From assembly GCA_015680685.1 (NCBI GenBank), contig MNCI01001040.1, positions 310,285 through 374,284 on the forward strand: 64,000 bases of DNA, written 5' to 3'. The notes beneath the pieces are model-generated. The model was not told where the DNA came from. It ran no database searches and was given only the letters and a program-made list of their open reading frames with translations. This document shows, piece by piece, positions 55,802 to 64,000 of this stretch (positions are counted from its first letter, which is position 1; every line of letters starts with the position of its first letter). Both the position numbers and the translations under genes were made by a program. Source of the stretch: Gnetum montanum. Its lineage: Eukaryota > Streptophyta > Gnetopsida > Gnetales > Gnetaceae.

Positions 55802-56671
55802 TGATGAGTTGTAGTTGATTGGATTGCATTTACGTGATCCCATCAATGCAAACGTGTTGATGTAATCCCATCAATGCATACTCATCAATGCATGGTTTGA
55901 TGTGTTGACACATACATGTTGATGCAGTGTCTAGTCTTGCCTATATACATGTGTGCACCCACCATATATATGGCATTTATTCATTCATAGCTTAGCAAAA
56001 ATCTTGCAATTTATTTATTTAAGAGTTAGAATATTTTCTAAGTGCACATAGTAGGTGTTGAGAAGTGTACAAATCTTTATTTGAGCACTAATGTACCTAG
56101 ACACTTTGGTGTGAATGACAATAAAGACAAGCTTGCTGATAAACCTTGCCTCACTTGGAATTAGCATAATATCTCTTCAATTCACTTTACTATTATGCAA
56201 TTTATTTTATTAAATTTAATTAATTAATTAATAGTAAGTAATTAATGCACATAAATACAACCATCTTAACCATATTTTAATGCTTGGTAATCCCAGTAGT
56301 GCTTACGCTTAATAACCTAGTAGTGTTGCAATGTGTTCAAGATGTGTATGGTGAATGGGAATAGATACTTATGTTAGGATTAGTTATACATTAATTAGTT
56401 CTTAGATTAATTAGACATTTAATTAATTTATTTTCTACAAAGGAAAATTAAATGAAAAACAAAAAAATTATACAAATCATGTGCCTTAGTTACAGTTAAC
56501 CATACCCTTAAACCTCACAAGTGGAACTGGGAAGACAATGATCATGTCCTTGAAATTCACTACCTAGATTAAGTGTACTTAAAGAGATAAAGTCTATGGA
56601 ATTCAATTGGATTGCTTAGGGAACACTAGTGATTTGTATGGTTGGGTGTAGGGATTGCTTACTACTCATCA
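55802..56671 (+). repeat. 3' LTR of Ath-1
   Basis: 870 bases, TGATGAGTTG to CTACTCATCA, aligned with the 5' LTR. The TATA equivalent is CTATATACAT at 55941. Confidence 0.88.
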
Positions 56672-56676
56672 ACTAG
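56672..56676. repeat. Target site duplication of Ath-1, right copy (ACTAG)
   Basis: Exact match to 26328-26332. Confidence 0.88.
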
Positions 56677-56804
56677 TAATCATATCTTTTACTATCTAAG
56701 GATATAGACCAATTAAGTAAAAGAATTATACAAAATTTAATTGAATCATACATACATTCTACTGATTCATATGGTTGGGCATAGGAAAAATATACTATTC
56801 ATTA
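56677..56804 (+). repeat. LTR-J, right part
   Basis: Continues the LTR broken at 26332: CATATGGTTGGGCATAGG...ACTATTCATTA parallels the Ath-1 LTR end ATATTGTTGGGCATAGG...CTACTCATCA. No TGGCGCC-type primer site follows, so it is not a 5' LTR. Confidence 0.7.
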
Positions 56805-57172
56805 GTTATGTTTTAAACCTTAGAATTTGCTAATATGTTTGGCTTAGACATAGCCATTAGCTTGGGCTTATACATAGTTATTAATTTTCGTATAGGTGAT
56901 GCCCATTAGGCTAGCATTGGGTATCAATCCCTTTTAGAAAAACATTTAAATATATTTTTAAAATTATAAATATTTTTAATTTAGTTTTTTTTCCATGAGA
57001 GCTCTCCTTTGTCCAATATTACCAAACCTTTATAAGAATATATACTTGACAATTATTTCATGAGAGATCAACCAATTGCATAATTAACATATGGAAGATA
57101 AAGCTAGAAAGGAAGAATTCATTAGTTTGGAGAGGAAGCTAGATCTAGACTTGCACTATCAACCAGGACCTG
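56805..57172. other. AT-rich interval without a gene
   Basis: Nothing recognised. It may be flanking DNA of LTR-J or part of the Chr-E LTR. Confidence 0.5.
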
Positions 57173-59159
57173 TGATAAGTCATAATTCTAAATCTCATTT
57201 CAAATATTTCTTAAATTCCATCGTTAACCTACAATTATTCCTAGGATTTGAAGCTTATTTGGGATATTAAAGCCACAAAATGATCCTTTTTTGTACAACT
57301 ATCATTTTTAGGTAGAGTAATTTTGGTGTTTTACTCATGTTATTAGATTTTGGTAAATTTTATTTTAAAGTGCATATGTCTTTGCTGATTCTATTTATTT
57401 AATAACTGTTTGTTGAAGTACATGAATTCTTAGATGTAAATATTTTATGATTATTTTCAATAATTTTTTAAATTTCTATGATTTTTCATCATGCATAGAA
57501 TGTTAAGAAATATTTTAACCAATTTTGACCATATCTTAATCACTTTTGATCATATTTTACCTTTGTTTTGAATTCTATTGAAATTTCAACTATAGAACTA
57601 GGGTTTTGAGTTGTTTTTCATGTTTTTTTACTTTGAAAACGATGTAATATGCCAATGGCACAAAAGAAAATGTTAACCAATATGCAACATAGAACCTAAA
57701 AATGATATCATTGTTGGGGGCAATCCCATTTTGAGGTTGTGATGATGGTCATGACAAAAGAATGATATCAATTTTGGGTGCAACACAAAAATAAAAAAAT
57801 ATTTTTAAAGTAACGTTAGACTTTAGCCAATAGAAAATTAAGTAAGAAACATAGCTTTAGGACCTCTCAGAATACTTAAAAACCTAAAATGACAACTAAT
57901 GAAATTTAGTCTTGGCTTAATTATCCTTTAGAACTTTAATGATTAGATTGTTCGTCTTTGACCTTTTTGGCCACGTTTAGTATTTAGATTAGTTTTTCTA
58001 ACACCTAGGAATTTATTTTTTTGTTTGGATTTCATGTTTGATCATTTGAATTTAGATTAAAGTTGGAAATAACATTAGTAATTTCTAGTGACTATGTATG
58101 AAGCATATCTCAATAGTGATCTAGACACCTACACATGCAGTATATCATAGTAAGTGTCACCTAATTTGTAGTGACTATGCAAGAAGTATATCATGGTGGT
58201 GAGCTAAGTTCTTATGTGAGAAGCATATTTTAGCCATTACAATTTATTCATTCAATTCATTTATTTCTTAGTAGGTGGTGGTTGAGTTTTAATTTATTTG
58301 TTAATTTTTTTTATTATTATAATTTCTAGTCTATTTATATTCTTTGTTATGTATGTTTGACTAACTTTGATTTATAGCTATTCCCTATGCATAACTATAT
58401 ATCTACCTGATGCCTCCAATCAAATCCATGAGAGAGTATTTTGATAGTTATTTACCCTACTTAGTCTTAGGATTGATTCCCTTGATTTTTCTATGATTTC
58501 AAAGTGATTACGTTCATGTGATAAGGAGGATTTAGAGGAAGTAGCTAATGATTAAAATCCCTATATAGCTTTTGATTACTTTTTCCATTATAATTTTAAC
58601 CTAAGTTTTGATTATATGCTATGATGTTCAACTAGGATTGGTGAATTTGATATTTTATGTGAGAATGTATACTATTTTTTTCTCTATGTTTCATGAGAGA
58701 AAACTTTGATTTAAACTTTAATTATGTTTTGTTTATTATTATGGAGTTATTGTAAATTGGCTAATTATATTCAACATTAGATGCCAATGTCCTTTTTGAT
58801 GTAATTGGTAATTCAGTAGTATGTTATATTATTTGTGTATTTAATTTTCACTATAGTATTTCTAGTAGTATATTATAATTTTTCACTTGGAAAATAAGAA
58901 TACATCCTTTTATTCTTACTATATAGATTAGGTTTTTTATGCATTTAACTATGATTACTCTCTTACATTATAACATCTTATCTTTTACAACATTTTTCTT
59001 CCCTCTTTGTGCCTATTTCATTGATGTCTACTACTTTACCTATTTAATTTTTTTGATATCCATGTGATTTTTATGACGCAAGGTTTTTTCTTATTATAAT
59101 TTTCAATTTTTATCTAAGTAATTCTTTTCTAGTCTAAGGTTGGTTAGCAAGTTACTACA
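57173..59159 (+). repeat. Probable 5' LTR of Chr-E
   Basis: Long AT-rich stretch without frames, ending TTACTACA just before a primer-like site. Around 58085-58235 the segment GTGACTATG...GAAGYATAT is doubled. With no second LTR in view, the start is unproven. Confidence 0.4.
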
Positions 59160-59162
59160 AGT

Positions 59163-59178
59163 TAGTGTCAAAGTTGAA
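59163..59178 (+). promoter_or_regulatory. Possible primer site of Chr-E
   Basis: TAGTGTCAAAGTTGAA compares with the tRNA-Met site TGGTATCAGAGCTTA, mostly through transitions. It lies 35-50 bases before the gag ATG, as is usual in chromoviruses. Confidence 0.5.
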
Positions 59179-59212
59179 GATTTGTCAAGTATTCTTGGAT
59201 TTATGGTGTAGG

Positions 59213-60242
59213 ATGCCACCAAGAAGGATATTTAAGATCCTAAATAAGGTAATCCCCAACCATCCCAATAGGAAAGTCTTTTAAAATTATGTTATGAGAG
59301 ATATTTTTACTTACTTGAGGAGTCAAAATTAGTCTATGTCAAAAATGATGGATTGTACCAACCTAATAACTCAAACAATAGTGGTAGAATACCCATTTAA
59401 AAAGTGATCATGGAGTAGTTAAAGAGGTTGAAACCTCTATCTTTTAATAGTTTTGAAGATCTTGTAGTAGTTTTGGAGTGTCTACATAAGGTGGAAGAAG
59501 CTTTCCAACTCATGAGTTATGCTTCAATGCAACAAACTCATTTTATTACTTATCAAATTAATGGTATAGCCAGCTGTTGGTGGTAGATAACTAGGGCTAA
59601 TAGAGGCTAGGTACATAGAGAGGTAAAATGAAATAAATTTATTAGAGCCTTCAAAGAGAGATACTTATCCAAGAGGTTTAGCAAAACCAAAGCCAAGGCT
59701 TTGTCTAACCTGAAGCAAGGAGATCTCATTATTTTTGAGTATGATGTGAGATTTCTTTAGTTGGTATAGGTTGACCCTAATTTCTTAGATGATGAGGAAG
59801 AGATGGCTAGTCAATTTATTGATAAAAAAATTAAAACCATTCATATAGGTTTGGTTCCTCTTTATTTGACTAAATACAAGGTAGTTCATACTAAGATGTT
59901 TGCTATAGAGTGGAGCATAGGATTAAGCAATATGAAGAAACTAGATTAGCTAAAGAGTAGATCACAACCCATAACTTAATTTGATAGCTCTAAATAGGCT
60001 AGGAGTTATAAAGAAATCAATAGTATCAAATGTTTTAGCTTCCCTCCCATGTGTCATTCTTGTGGTAATATTGGACATCTTAAAAGCAAGTGTCCAAATT
60101 GCCATTCTTTTGGTAAGCCTAAACACAAGATTTGGAAATGTCCTAATAAAGAAACTAAAAATAAAATTGATGAAGTAATCAACTCATGGAATAATAGAGT
60201 TAAAATAATAATTCATGTAGAAAGAGCAGAGTCTATGATTTG
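59213..60242 (+). pseudogene. gag: Decayed gag of Chr-E with zinc knuckle
   Basis: ATG at 59213 gives MPPRRIFK, a common chromovirus gag start. The core follows in a shifted frame: LECLHKVEEAFQLM (59470), TYQINGIASCWW (59555), FIRAFKERYLSKRF (59640), LSNLKQGDLIIFEYDVRFL (59700), and FIDKKIKTIHIGLVPL (59815). The knuckle at about 60046-60090 is CHSCGNIGHLKSKC, a complete C-x2-C-x4-H-x4-C nucleic-acid-binding finger. A second Cys pair follows (CPNCHSFGKPKHKIWKC). Stops and one or two frame changes inactivate it. Confidence 0.8.
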
Positions 60243-60469
60243 AAAAAACAACCTTTGAATGAACAATCCAACACTATCATGGATAGCACAAGTAACATTT
60301 GTGGCTTTTCTTTTTTGATCTTATTTGATCTTAGAATTAGTATTATTTTATGTATCTTAGATTTATGACTCATTTATAACTTAATCCTTTACTCATGTGT
60401 TCTTCCTTAGTAATTGAAACAATTCATTCTTATATTATTGTAGTTTTAGAGATGTTAACTTTAACATGT

Positions 60470-61386
60470 GGTATAGAAATATCATGATGATGGAACATGG
60501 AGAATATGATGTGATCATTAGGATGAATGAGCTCATGAAGTATGATGAATGGTTGGATTATAAGAATAAGATTTTCATACTTATATCTGTAAGTGAAATG
60601 AAAGATACAATTCAAACTAGTAATAAATAGGTTAAGCTTGACTTGGTGGCCACCATCAAGTTTTAGTAGTTTCTTTAGCATGGTTAAAATTATTTCATGA
60701 TCATGATGCATGAAGAGATTAATTAGAAGATAGAACAAATTTTGGTGATTCAAGAGTTCTTCGAAGTATTTAATAAAGAACTTCTCAAAGTGGCTCTTAA
60801 TAAAGAGATTGAATTTAAAATTACACTCAAACCTATAACTTAAGCAATCTCTAAATCATCTTATAGGATGTCTTTGATGGAGCTTTTAGAGCTTAATGTG
60901 TAGATTTAGAAACTAGTAGATAAAGACATGATTTGATCAAGTGTTTCACCTTGGGATGTACTAGTGCTCTCTATGAAAAAGAAGGATGACAATTTAAGAT
61001 TATGTATTAATTATAGACAATTGAATCATGTGATAGTTAGAAATATCCTCTAATGAATGAGCTATTCAATTAGTTGAGATAAGTTAAGTTTTTTCTAACA
61101 TTTATTTAAATTTTAACTATCATCAAGTTAGGTTATGAGAGGAGGATGTATCTAAAATAGCATTTAGAATAAGATATGGTCATTATAAGTTCTTAAATAT
61201 GCCTTTTAAGTCATTAATATACCAATAGTCATTATGAGCTTGATGAATAATGTGTAGCTTCCTTATTTAGATCAATTTGTCATTATCTTTACTAATAAAA
61301 TTTTTTTCTCTAAATATGAATACAAATATTAGAAACACTTGAAAGTATTTTTACAAATGTTCAGAGACTAGTAGTTATAAACTCAT
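60470..61386 (+). pseudogene. pol: Decayed protease end and RT of Chr-E, cut by Tat-D
   Basis: EYDVIIRMNELMKYDEWLDYKNK (60505-60570) is the last part of a protease; its active site is not visible. RT follows: LELNVQIQKLVDKDMI...[15 protein letters not shown] (60890-60990), [15 protein letters not shown] (60995), KIWSL/RYGHYKFL (61170-61200), and IIFTNKIFF at about 61272, where FIDDIL is expected, so both catalytic Asp are lost. The frame ends at LQMFRD as Tat-D begins at 61387. Many stops. Confidence 0.75.
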
Positions 61387-62461
61387 TGTTGCGACTGAAA
61401 GCCTCAATTTTTGGAATGAAAACCAAGGATTATTGGTGCAAGTACTTCCCAACCTCGAATCCCCAAGGCCTCTGCAATGAAAATGGAATTTGAGGCACCC
61501 TAGCCAGTTTGGTAGATCAACCATGGACTTATGAGATGCAAAACATTGAAATATGAATAGATTTGAATAATGTACAAATAATAAATTTCTTTTTGAACAC
61601 AAAACTTAAGACTTTATTAAAACAAGAATAAATAATAAGTTAGATAAATGTATACAAGTGATGCCTAGATGAGCAAAAAGATGGTTCACTTGTGCAAGAG
61701 GTCAAAGCCCATTGAAACCAAGGTGATTCACTCCATGATTTGGGTGCTAAGCCACTTTTGATGTTATTGATCCTTCCCTTGCTATTGTAACCTTGGATAT
61801 GCCAATTGGATCATTGATGAGGGGGTGAGAAAGGTGGAATATTTGGATGGCAAGTTGCTCCACAATAGGTTTGGAATCCTAGAAGTGCAGTATTAATACA
61901 AAAAATCCACCAAATCTCTAAGCCTCACTACTACCATGCTAGGGTTTAAGAGAATGCAAGTATGGGAACTTGCAAGAGATCTTGAGTGCCTAAAAATGCC
62001 CCAAGTGTGGAATTGTATGTATGCAAATTGCTTAAGACTTTCTTAAACAAAAAATGCTTAACTTGCTAAAAAAATTCTAGGACCTCCAAATGATGTTTGA
62101 GGTTGGCTTTTATAGGATCTTTGGGCCATGAATGGAGCTACAAATTGGCTATGGTTTGGCTACAAATTTGCTGCAAATTTAGGTGAGATGGGTGCCAAAT
62201 TTTGGGGGTCACTATACATAGTAAGTGCTTCTCCCCACCCCCGCAAAACCCAAATATAGATACTAGGTGACGTTTTCACTTGGGGAATGAGGCTTAGATC
62301 ACTTATGAGGCATTCTTCAATTCCAAAAGTATAAAGTATGTGAAATTGCCCATTATGGGTTATAATTTTCATATTTACAATTAAAGTTTACCTTGGGTTT
62401 CATGGGGTAAAAGCTACATGATGAATATTGGTTATAATATGCAAAATTTTATGGTGTTTTA
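61387..62461 (-). repeat. 3' LTR of Tat-D
   Basis: About 1,075 bases. The plus-strand start TGTTGCGACTGAAAGCCTC resembles the Tat-C start TGTAGCAATTGAAAACATC. The other terminus reads GTGTTTTA where Tat-C has GTGTTTCA. A TATA box (plus TTTTATA) is at 62108-62114. This LTR is shorter than that of Tat-C and has few of the CTACGCT inverted pairs. Confidence 0.75.
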
Positions 62462-62508
62462 ATGGGCCCCTCTTTGTTGGTGCCTAGAGGAATTGACCAA
62501 AGAGGCAC
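62462..62508 (-). promoter_or_regulatory. Polypurine tract and stem of Tat-D
   Basis: On the minus strand AACAAAGAGGGGCCCAT (62478-62462) precedes the LTR. Arms GTGCCT (62508-62503) and AGGCAC (62485-62480) pair fully over a 17-base loop. Confidence 0.82.
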
Positions 62509-62587
62509 TCACAAATAATACAAAATGCCACTACATATTATAATGATCTAATGCATGCATGCCACATGAGAATTATGCTATCTAGAT

Positions 62588-62665
62588 CACCAATGATGCT
62601 AGTTTAAGGCCATGACACCAATTTAAGGTCCTAATAGGTTGTGTTGCCAGTTTAAGATCATAGAA
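62588..62665 (-). repeat. Short TTAAACTGG array (type 2) of Tat-D
   Basis: Three units; plus strand CCAGTTTAAGGCCATGACACC, CAATTTAAGGTCCTAATAGG, CCAGTTTAAGATCATAG. Same place as in Tat-A, just after integrase. Confidence 0.75.
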
Positions 62666-62702
62666 AACCAATGAAAGTAGGCTCATTTGTTGAAAATCTG
62701 TC

Positions 62703-64000
62703 AACTACATGTATTATGGTTTTAGATAGGAATGGTTGATCAAATTGGCTAGCTCATTTCCATCCATGTCAGCTATTCTAAATGCTCCATTCATGTAGGC
62801 TCTAGTGATAAGGAAGGACCCTTCCTAGTTGGCTGAGAATTTGTTTGTGTGTTCAAGAATGACCTTGAGGACTAGGTCCCCCTCCTTGATCTTGCACATG
62901 GTCAAGTCATGGTGATGTTTTTACTTCTACCTCTCTTGATAGTGCTTGATGTGAGCAAGCACTTGCATATGCCACTCCTCCATCGAATCCAAGACTACCA
63001 CTTGCAACTCCTTGCTCTGCTCATCATTGATGAAGTGGGTCAAGGCTACTCAGAGTGATGGCACTTGAAATTCAATAGGTGAAACAAATTTAGAATCATA
63101 AATAAGGCTATACCAGGTCATGCTAGTTTCCATGTGATAGGTTGTTCTATATGTTCATAGTGCATGGAAAAGCCACTCATGTTGCTTTTTGTTGCTATTG
63201 TTGAGCATCTTCTTGAGTAATGGCCTTGTTGCTTACTTCTACTTATCCATTGGCTTAAGGGTAGTAAGGTGATGAGAAAGAATGCTTAATGCCTAGTTCA
63301 TGATAGAAATCCTTGGTTTCTTGGCTACTAAATTAAGGCCCATTATTTTGTAACTATGGTTGTGGGTATGCAAAAATGAGCTATAATGTTTTCTAGGATA
63401 AATTTGAAAACTTGTTTAGATGTGGTCTTTCTTAGAAGAATGTCCTCAACCCACTTGGTAAAGTATTCGATTGCAGTAATGATGAAGCTATGCCCTGTTG
63501 TAGACTTAGGTGCTATAGGTTTGAAGATATTCAACTCCATTGTTGAAAAAACCATGTTATTTAAGTTGTATGTAACTTGGTTGGTGATACATGTATCAGG
63601 TTGCTATATTGTTGGCATTTGTCACATCACTTAACCTTTTGCAAGGAGTCCTTTTTCATATGGGGCCAATAGTAGCCTAATTGTCTAATCTTAGTGGCCA
63701 TGACTCTAGGTCATATATGTCCTCCACAAACTCCCTCATGAACCTCCTCTAGGACTGTTCTAGCTTTAGTTTTACCTAAGCACTTTAGGAGTATGCCATA
63801 ATAGGATCATCAACATAATGTGTTATCACCTACGATGACATACTACTTCGATCGCATGCTTATGGCATCCTTTTGAGTAGTCAAGCCTTGTGAGGATTTA
63901 TCATGCATAAGGTAACATTTGATATTTTCATACCACTCCTTGGAAGGAGCAATATGAATGACAACCATAAAGGTATCCTTAGTGTTCTGTGTGATGTGAG
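62703..64000 (-). pseudogene. int: Decayed integrase of Tat-D
   Basis: Starts beyond the window. The core on the minus strand is open at 63555-63343: ELNIFKPIAPKSTTGHSFIITAIEYFTKWVE, where the first catalytic Asp of the usual G-L-D reads Asn, followed by FILENIIAHFCIPTTIVT. The second site reads NNGP where DNGP is expected. VEVSNKAI (about 63250) keeps the Glu. The C-terminal part has KEGDLVLKVI, NGAFRIADMDGNEL and INHSYLKP (62850-62705), matching the Tat-A integrase almost motif for motif. Two of three catalytic acids are lost, so it is inactive. Confidence 0.8.

Larger units (their letters stand above)
26333..56671 (+). mobile_element. Ath-1: Athila-like element split by Tat-B and Tat-C
   Basis: LTRs at 26333-27179 and 55802-56671 match each other and are flanked by ACTAG. 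Subtracting Tat-B, Tat-C and one duplication copy each leaves about 11.3 kb: LTR, tRNA-Asp-like primer site, gag, protease, RNase H, integrase, spacer, ORF3, LTR. The order, primer site and extra 3' ORF fit Athila-like elements. RT is missing, so it was already damaged or was damaged after insertion. It lies in the older LTR-J, and is itself host to two younger insertions, so at least three rounds of insertion are stacked here. Confidence 0.88.
57173..61386 (+). mobile_element. Chr-E: chromovirus-type Ty3/gypsy element, partial
   Basis: Gag with a zinc knuckle and an RT with [43 protein letters not shown] and RYGHYKFL motifs mark the chromovirus branch (Tekay/Del-like). The gag start MPPRR and a tRNA-Met-like primer site fit. 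The left boundary is uncertain: TGTGATAAGTCAT at 57173 is the best LTR start candidate. Tat-D interrupts RT at 61386, and the rest lies beyond the window. Confidence 0.7.
61387..64000 (-). mobile_element. Tat-D: Tat-clade element, 3' end only, minus strand
   Basis: On the minus strand: integrase (64000 to about 62703), a short TTAAACT array, stem and purine tract, then the 3' LTR (62461-61387). Integrase is close to that of Tat-A. It is inserted in the RT of Chr-E. The target duplication cannot be checked because the other end is outside the window. Confidence 0.82.

Overview
This window is plant repeat DNA. I see no intact host gene, rRNA or tRNA. It is a nest of decayed Ty3/gypsy LTR retrotransposons, which suggests a seed plant with a large, slowly purged genome. 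A gymnosperm is possible, but nothing here proves it. Stop codons lie mostly where conserved Gln, Trp or Arg codons are expected, as expected from C-to-T decay of methylated DNA.

Layout, using my own labels. Ath-2 (1-6301, minus) is an Athila-like element cut by the window edge; it keeps a 5' LTR, PBS, gag and a 3' ORF3, with no recognisable pol. Tat-A (6302-25615, plus) is a full-length Tat-clade element with target duplication TCTAA. It carries gag, protease, RT, RNase H, a second RNase H and integrase. A long insert between protease and RT holds a spliced, decayed gene on the opposite strand. LTR-J (25621-26332 plus 56677-56804) is an old Athila-type LTR split by Ath-1. Ath-1 (26333-56671, plus, target duplication ACTAG) is about 11.3 kb once later insertions are subtracted. 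It has LTRs, a tRNA-Asp-like PBS, gag, protease, RNase H, integrase and a 3' ORF3, and has lost its RT.

Two elements sit inside Ath-1. Tat-B (28841-38316, plus, CAGAG/CAAAG) splits gag, and Tat-C (40108-49640, minus, TTGCT) splits the RNase H to integrase region. Both encode only gag and protease. To the right, chromovirus Chr-E (about 57173-61386, plus) has gag with a zinc knuckle and part of pol. It is interrupted in RT by Tat-D (61387-64000 and beyond, minus), a Tat element whose LTR and integrase are visible.

The four Tat elements share a purine tract preceded by a 6-bp stem whose sequence differs in each element while pairing is kept, and arrays built on a TTAAACTRG core. A, B and C also share an unusual primer site. 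In Tat-A the arrays lie on both sides of the pol block; in B and C the same two arrays lie almost adjacent with pol missing. This suggests the B and C lineages are pol-less partners that could use proteins from A- or D-type elements. Three assembly flaws are visible: a 57-N gap (51405-51461) and two single Ns (31627, 32196) that bracket an inverted segment.
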